A stretch of DNA of 64,000 nucleotides from Chionoecetes opilio (taxonomy: Eukaryota; Arthropoda; Malacostraca; Decapoda; Majidae). The notes below the pieces were generated by a model. It did no database searches, had not been told where the DNA came from, and worked only from the letters and a program-made list of their open reading frames with translations. The position numbers were made by a program, and so were the translations under genes. This document shows positions 59,398 to 64,000 of the stretch, piece after piece (position 1 is the first letter of the stretch; each line of letters begins with the position of its first letter). The stretch is taken from assembly GCA_016584305.1 (NCBI GenBank), contig JACEEZ010023454.1, positions 261,374 through 325,373 on the forward strand. Reading direction: 5' to 3'.

Positions 59398-60053
59398 TCT
59401 ATAATAATATAAGCGAAAGTGTGTGTGTGTGTGTGTGTGTGTCTGTGTGTCCGCGATAGGTGCCGCCCCCAGTGCCCCAATCCCATCATATGGCACAGTT
59501 GTGGAGCCGGGTCGACCAGAGGCACATTTTAAGTCCACTTATGAGATGATCCGATCACTTTTAATTATTTTTATTTTTAGTAGCCTATTAGCGAGAATTG
59601 TGAAAAAAAAGTAGGTTGCGAGAATTGAGGAAACCTTGATGTAGGGTGATGGGTAATGGGTGAGTGAATGGGTGGGGTGATGGGTAATGGGTGTGGGGTG
59701 ATGGGTGAGTGAATGGGGGGGGGTGATGGGTGATGGGTGAGGGAATAGGTGGGGGGCGATGGGTAATGGGTGAGTGAATGGGTGTGTGGTGATGGGTAAT
59801 GGGTGAGTGAATGGGTGGGGGGTGGGGGGTAATGGGTGAGTGAATGGGTGGGGGGTGATGGGTAATGGGTGAGTGAATGGGTTGGGGGTGATGTGAATGG
59901 GTTGGCGTTAATACATACATTTCTACATCCATGATTTCAGGAAAGTTAGAAGGGGCTATCTGGAGAGTCTGTGTTTGGTGGGCCGAAGGCCGACCAATAG
60001 CCCTCCGCAGGAGCTAGCCAAAAAGTCCGCCCGGTGGGCGGCTTTGCGGCTAG
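59398..60053 (+). mobile_element. Non-autonomous Helitron, copy E (right arm)
   Basis: Starts TCTATAATAATATAAGCG, ends CTAG at 60050-60053. Mirror of copy C, with small differences in minisatellite length. Confidence 0.9.
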
Positions 60054-61391
60054 TATTACTATAAAAGCCTTTTGCTTTATAACTTCGTACGCAATGTGAT
60101 TTAGGTCATTCAGGTCTTTTCCTTAGAACAACAGCGGAGTACAAAGTAGAGGGAAACAATCAGCAAGATAAGTATAGTTGTGGAGATGAGGGTGTCCTGC
60201 TGGCCAGTACTCCATGACCAACACTGTGTCGTATGTGAGCTATATAGATTAACACATCACCAACACCAGGTAGGCTGGTAATCAGGTTGTACTGGGAGGG
60301 CAGCGTAAAAGAAACAAAAATATTAAATGTAAGTCAAATTAATCACTAGTCAATGGGTAATGATATAGCGTGTGAGCAGAAAATATTACAGTTGCATTGC
60401 GGTGACGCTGCTCAGTGATTGTCAACAGAAAACATCAATAACATATTACCATGATCTTATAGATTATGTTACTTACACTGCCGACAAGCTCCGTCAGGCA
60501 GTGAGGATGTGGCGGGTCGCCGGGCCGCATATTCCCGTTTCCGGGAACAGTATATCGCGTTTACTCTTGAACACGTCAAGTTAAGCTACGTTAGGTTACG
60601 GTTAGGGTAGGTTAGGTTTTAGCGTAACTTTGTGTGGGAATCACAATGAGGGTATTTTCGAGAAAATCCTATGGTTCGTTTCGGAACTACAGCCAGCCTT
60701 TCGAGTGAGGACTCGGAAACCACACACTTCCATAGAGTTGGGGAATATGCCGCCGCAGGGTTGCCAGACAGCCTGGTCTAAAAATCCCTATATTTTCGGG
60801 GGAAAATCCCCAGAAATCCCCATTTCATATATTTTTATACTTGGTATAAAAATGCTGAAATATATGCTACATAGCTACTCCACATATAAATTAAAATTGC
60901 CATGTTGATTTTAATGTACCAATAATTCATATTGTTTTACACAATATATTACATTACACATGAAGTAGCATAATTCACTTTTTTATTATAATCATCACAA
61001 GGACTGCAAAAAAAAAAAAAAGGCAGTAATAGGATACAACCTCATGAGCATTTAATAAAAAATACATTTAATAAGATTTTCTGCTTAAGGTTGATGGGGA
61101 TGATATATTTCCTTAAATTGCTTAGAAATATGATACAGAAATAAATGAAAATATTAATGCTCTTAGCCTCTTGGGGAACTTAAATAATCCAACTAATATT
61201 CTGGACATACTGTACTATTCAGAAAGAAAGAATAAATTACACATTTGCATACTAAATAATATCATCATTCGAATCATCATTTTCATGGTATTTGTAGATA
61301 TTTGAAGTCATCATGTTGACTATTTTATCATTTACAGCAAAATTGAAACATTCCCGGCCTTTCAAATACCGCTTTGAATGCATAAGTCCAA

Positions 61392-61733
61392 CTAGAGTTC
61401 TCTGGTTGAGAGTTTGTTTCTTAGTTTTGTTTTTAAATTGTTTACAGATGAAAATATCCTTTCTGCTGTGGCACTAGAATGAGGAAGACGCAATAGCCCA
61501 GAAACAAAACTTGACAAATTTGGAAACATGGGGGTTTCATCACCACTCTTTATTTCTCTAACTGTCTCCCAGAAGCCTTCAACATCATTGATTTCTGAAT
61601 CAGCAAGATCGGTGTTTCTTAGTACTCTCCATTCTTTGTCTAGGTGATTTATTTTGTCAGGACCTACAATTCCAGGAAATACACTAGCGGCTAGTGTATT
61701 TCCTGGAATTGTCAATGGACCAATGGAGACCAC
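61392..61733 (-). pseudogene. hAT transposase C-terminal remnant
   Basis: Minus strand: ETPMFPNLSSFVSGLLRLPH, SSATAERIFSSVNNLKTKLR, the hAT dimerisation domain. Upstream catalytic parts are absent. Confidence 0.85.
61668..61710. repeat. Perfect 21-bp inverted repeat with one-base loop
   Basis: AATTCCAGGAAATACACTAGC then G then its exact complement, inside the hAT remnant. Confidence 0.95.
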
Positions 61734-61997
61734 ATTTCTTGACTTACTTCTTTGGGATCAATGAAGCTCAAATTACTTCTTCCTTGCCGTCGGTTTAACC
61801 TCATGTTTTCTTTTAAGCTTCATATTAATAATATTATTTTAAGCGATAAAATGCATATTTTTTTCAGAAGCCTCAAAAGTCCCCAAATCGAGAGTGAATG
61901 TCCCCATGTCCCCATCAGTGTCCCGAAATCCCAAAATATAGGGACAAATCCCCAAATCTGGCAACTCTGTGCCGCCGGGCCCAACACGGTACTCACC

Positions 61998-62029
61998 AAG
62001 GATAGTACATAGCACTATGTACTATCCTT
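61998..62029. repeat. 32-bp near-perfect palindrome inserted in the right arm
   Basis: AAGGATAGTACATAG, CA, then the exact complement, flanked by GGTACTCACC on both sides. The left arm has one GGTACTCACC and no palindrome. Confidence 0.95.
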
Positions 62030-63192
62030 GGTACTCACCCTCGTGGGCAAGGTGCGGGAGCGCCTGGTGGCCGCTTCGTGACTGGTCCCCCCACTACACG
62101 GGACCCCCTGGCCGAGTGCGACTTCCCCGGCTGTGACAGCTGGCGGGAGGTGCTGCCCCTGCTGGTGGGCAGGGAGGAGCGTCTGGCCTATCTGCAAAGG
62201 TAGATCCAAACGGCCGAGCAGGAGCACAAGGATTTTGTGCTCTGGTTCGTGATCGGTGTGTGTGTGGTGGTGGTGGGTGTGCTTGGTGCCCTGCTTGCAG
62301 GGTACACATGTGCATCGCTTTGTTAGCCCCATACATACGTCCCTACGTATGAGATAACATATACTTACGTTTGAGTAAGCGTGGAAGGCGTGATCACAGG
62401 CCGAGCGGCGGGCAAGTATAAAAACTCAGTGGTTTTATAATTATTATTCGATCTATTGAACAGAGTGAATCGTCCGTATACAGCACGTTGTAATTAAAGT
62501 TCTCTGTTAAATCACAGTGCACCAAATAATGTATTCACCACAAATAATGTCTAGGTGACGCACACAATCACACACACTGACTGTCTTTATATCTCTGTCG
62601 TCGTGGCGTCTGGTACCAGCGGGCGTAGCCGGGCGTGGTCAGGGGGTGCCCGCTGTCAGGGTGTGGCCGTCTCTGTGAGGTGCTGTCCTCTTGTAGCATG
62701 TGGTAGATGACGTGGCATGGGCGTGACACGTCATAGGAATAATCTTAAAACATGGAAATTATTAGCAGAAAAAGGTGCATGCATGAGATGTACATGTAGG
62801 GATAAACATATGTGCCTATAAAGCCAACAGCATGCGCTGGCGCGGCGTCATCGCCGCCATGAGAATGGAGGCAACAAGGTGTTGCCACAATGTGTGTCTC
62901 AGCGAGACAAAGCACTGACTGGTGGTACTATATTGTCCACTGGAGCGACGACTCCTCGTTGTGTTGTTCCAGGTAGTGACCCGTGACGGTCTCATGACCA
63001 GGCTGGGCCGGGTTGTCCACTTCACTGGTCACCAGGCCTCAAATACTTCATCTGAAGCAGAGTTCATACCCGCACTGCTGTGCAGAAACCGCGTCCAACA
63101 CTGGATGTTTCATGTTGACAGTAGTAATATCAATGACACCTGAGAACATTACTCCGAGGCCACATGTCTTGACAGCCCACTTGCCCGAGGGT

Positions 63193-63492
63193 ACATGCCA
63201 TGGCAGCCCACCTACCCGAGGCAGGAATTAAGCCTTGCCAGCACACTTGCCTAAGGGGATAAGCCTGGAGGGAGCACAAGGTGTCGGGTTCAGTGTCAAA
63301 AGAGATTTCTCAACCGCTTGGGGGTTAGACGATTCCATGCAAGCACATCGTGCTTGCATAAAGACTATACCTGCTACAGATGGAGAACGGTCGAAGGTTG
63401 TATGTGACGCGCAAATGGGCTCCAGATATAACTACGTCACGGTTTGCTTACATCGGTGCATTGTGGGGATAAGGCGGGGTCGCCGCGGGTGG
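63193..63492. other. Flank of the right arm with a degenerate repeat
   Basis: 63170-63265 has two further degenerate copies of a roughly 35-bp motif (GCCCACYTRCCCGAGG) that also ends the arm. The rest is unassigned. Confidence 0.5.
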
Positions 63493-63899
63493 ACCTACGA
63501 AGGGAAAACTACAGCGATGGAAGAATTTCGAGTTATTTTGCTCGAAATTGATATTCCAGGTGCTATATTACTGTGCTCTGTTCTCGCTGACAACACTATA
63601 GAGAAGACCTGAGGTAATGGCTGATGTGCAGAGGCTTCTAAACCAAGAAAACAGAGTCATAACAGAGCCTCGTCATAAGGTAAGCAACTGGTAGGTACGT
63701 AATGTGTCCCTACCACTTGCTTACTTCTTAATGAGACTCTGCTGTGACTGTTTTCCTGGTTTAAAAGCCTTTGCACATCAACCATCACCTCAGGTCTTCT
63801 CTATGTTGTCAGCGAGCACGGAAATATAGCACCTGGAATATCAATTTCGCCCAAAACAACTCGAAATTTTTTCATCGTCGTAGTCTTCTCTTTGTAGGT
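63493..63899. mobile_element. Fold-back MITE-like element
   Basis: Two arms of about 190 bp in inverted orientation, starting ACCTACGAAGGGAAAACTAC and ending as the complement of ACCTACAAAGAGAAGACTAC. They are separated by a short loop around 63690-63715 that itself contains GGTAGG..CCTACC. Arms share AATTTCGAGTTRTTTTG, GAAATTGATATTCCAGGTGC and GAGAAGACCTGAGGTRATGG. No target duplication was identified. Confidence 0.85.
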
Positions 63900-64000
63900 T
63901 GTACATATTCATGGTTATGATAGCATTAAAATACCTTATTAATTGAGTTCCTTTTGTTGTCTTTCCTCATAATAAGTAGTGGTACATCATGGTTTAAGTG

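Larger units (their letters stand above)
60756..61969 (-). mobile_element. hAT element with exact 8-bp target duplication, right arm only
   Basis: Ends CAGGGTTGCCAGAC (60756) and CAGAGTTGCCAGAT (complement, to 61969), both followed by sequence with TCCC/CCCA runs. Flanked by TGCCGCCG at 60748-60755 and 61970-61977. The left arm has a single uninterrupted TGCCGCCG, so the empty site is in the same window. 1,214 bp; non-autonomous, with a transposase remnant. Confidence 0.95.
59042..63192 (-). repeat. Large inverted duplication, right arm
   Basis: Reverse-complement partner of 51650-54545. After subtracting a hAT insertion with its 8-bp duplication and a 42-bp palindromic insertion, it is about 2,887 bp against 2,896 bp in the left arm. 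Differences are scattered substitutions and small indels. Confidence 0.95.

Noticed and set aside
63235..63612. 125-codon ORF at the window end as a gene
   Set aside because: It runs into one arm of a fold-back element and shows no domain or splice context.

Overview
The window looks like nuclear DNA of an arthropod, most likely a decapod crustacean. The evidence is dense dinucleotide microsatellites (CT, AT, CA), a spliced ionotropic receptor gene of the divergent crustacean/insect type, degenerate CCTAA-type tracts, and arthropod-style RTE, CR1, Jockey-like, piggyBac, hAT, Helitron and tRNA-SINE elements. No bacterial, organellar or free viral genes were seen.

One host gene can be rebuilt with confidence: an ionotropic receptor (IR) on the + strand, 8859-43418. 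I place 12 coding exons whose splice phases all agree and which give 715 codons plus a stop. Intron 1 (9086-35408, 26.3 kb) is filled with nested mobile elements. Exons 2-12 lie at 35409-43418. Several introns carry long microsatellites beside the splice sites. The final exon is followed by two decayed tandem copies of itself.

1-8.8 kb: microsatellites, a LINE 3' end, two SINE copies, a small helix-turn-helix ORF and a decayed piggyBac. 9-24.6 kb: an RTE element split by a CR1 and then by a Jockey-like LINE. The Jockey-like LINE is itself split by a fold-back element (14257-21690) and by a CACTG-ended DNA transposon (21936-24404). The fold-back element has swallowed a further LINE and a SINE. 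25.7-34.4 kb: a hAT MITE, then a 7.5-kb hAT split by an LTR retrotransposon. 35.4-43.7 kb: the body of the IR gene. 44.4-50 kb: SINEs with GT tracts, then a 4.0-kb DNA transposon with 6-bp target duplication interrupted by two Helitrons, and a possible TATA promoter.

50-63.2 kb: a second relative of the fold-back element gene, then a large inverted duplication (arms 51650-54545 and 59042-63192, spacer about 4.5 kb). Only the second arm carries a hAT insertion and two short near-perfect palindromes. The spacer holds a hAT pseudogene, broken RTE pieces and a Helitron.

The recurring theme is inverted duplication at several scales (21 bp, 32 bp, about 190 bp, 1.3 kb and 2.9 kb). The best candidates for undescribed biology are the fold-back/zinc-binding-protein element family and the 6-bp-TSD element. 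All coordinates and alignments were made by eye; family names rest on recognised motifs, not on searches.
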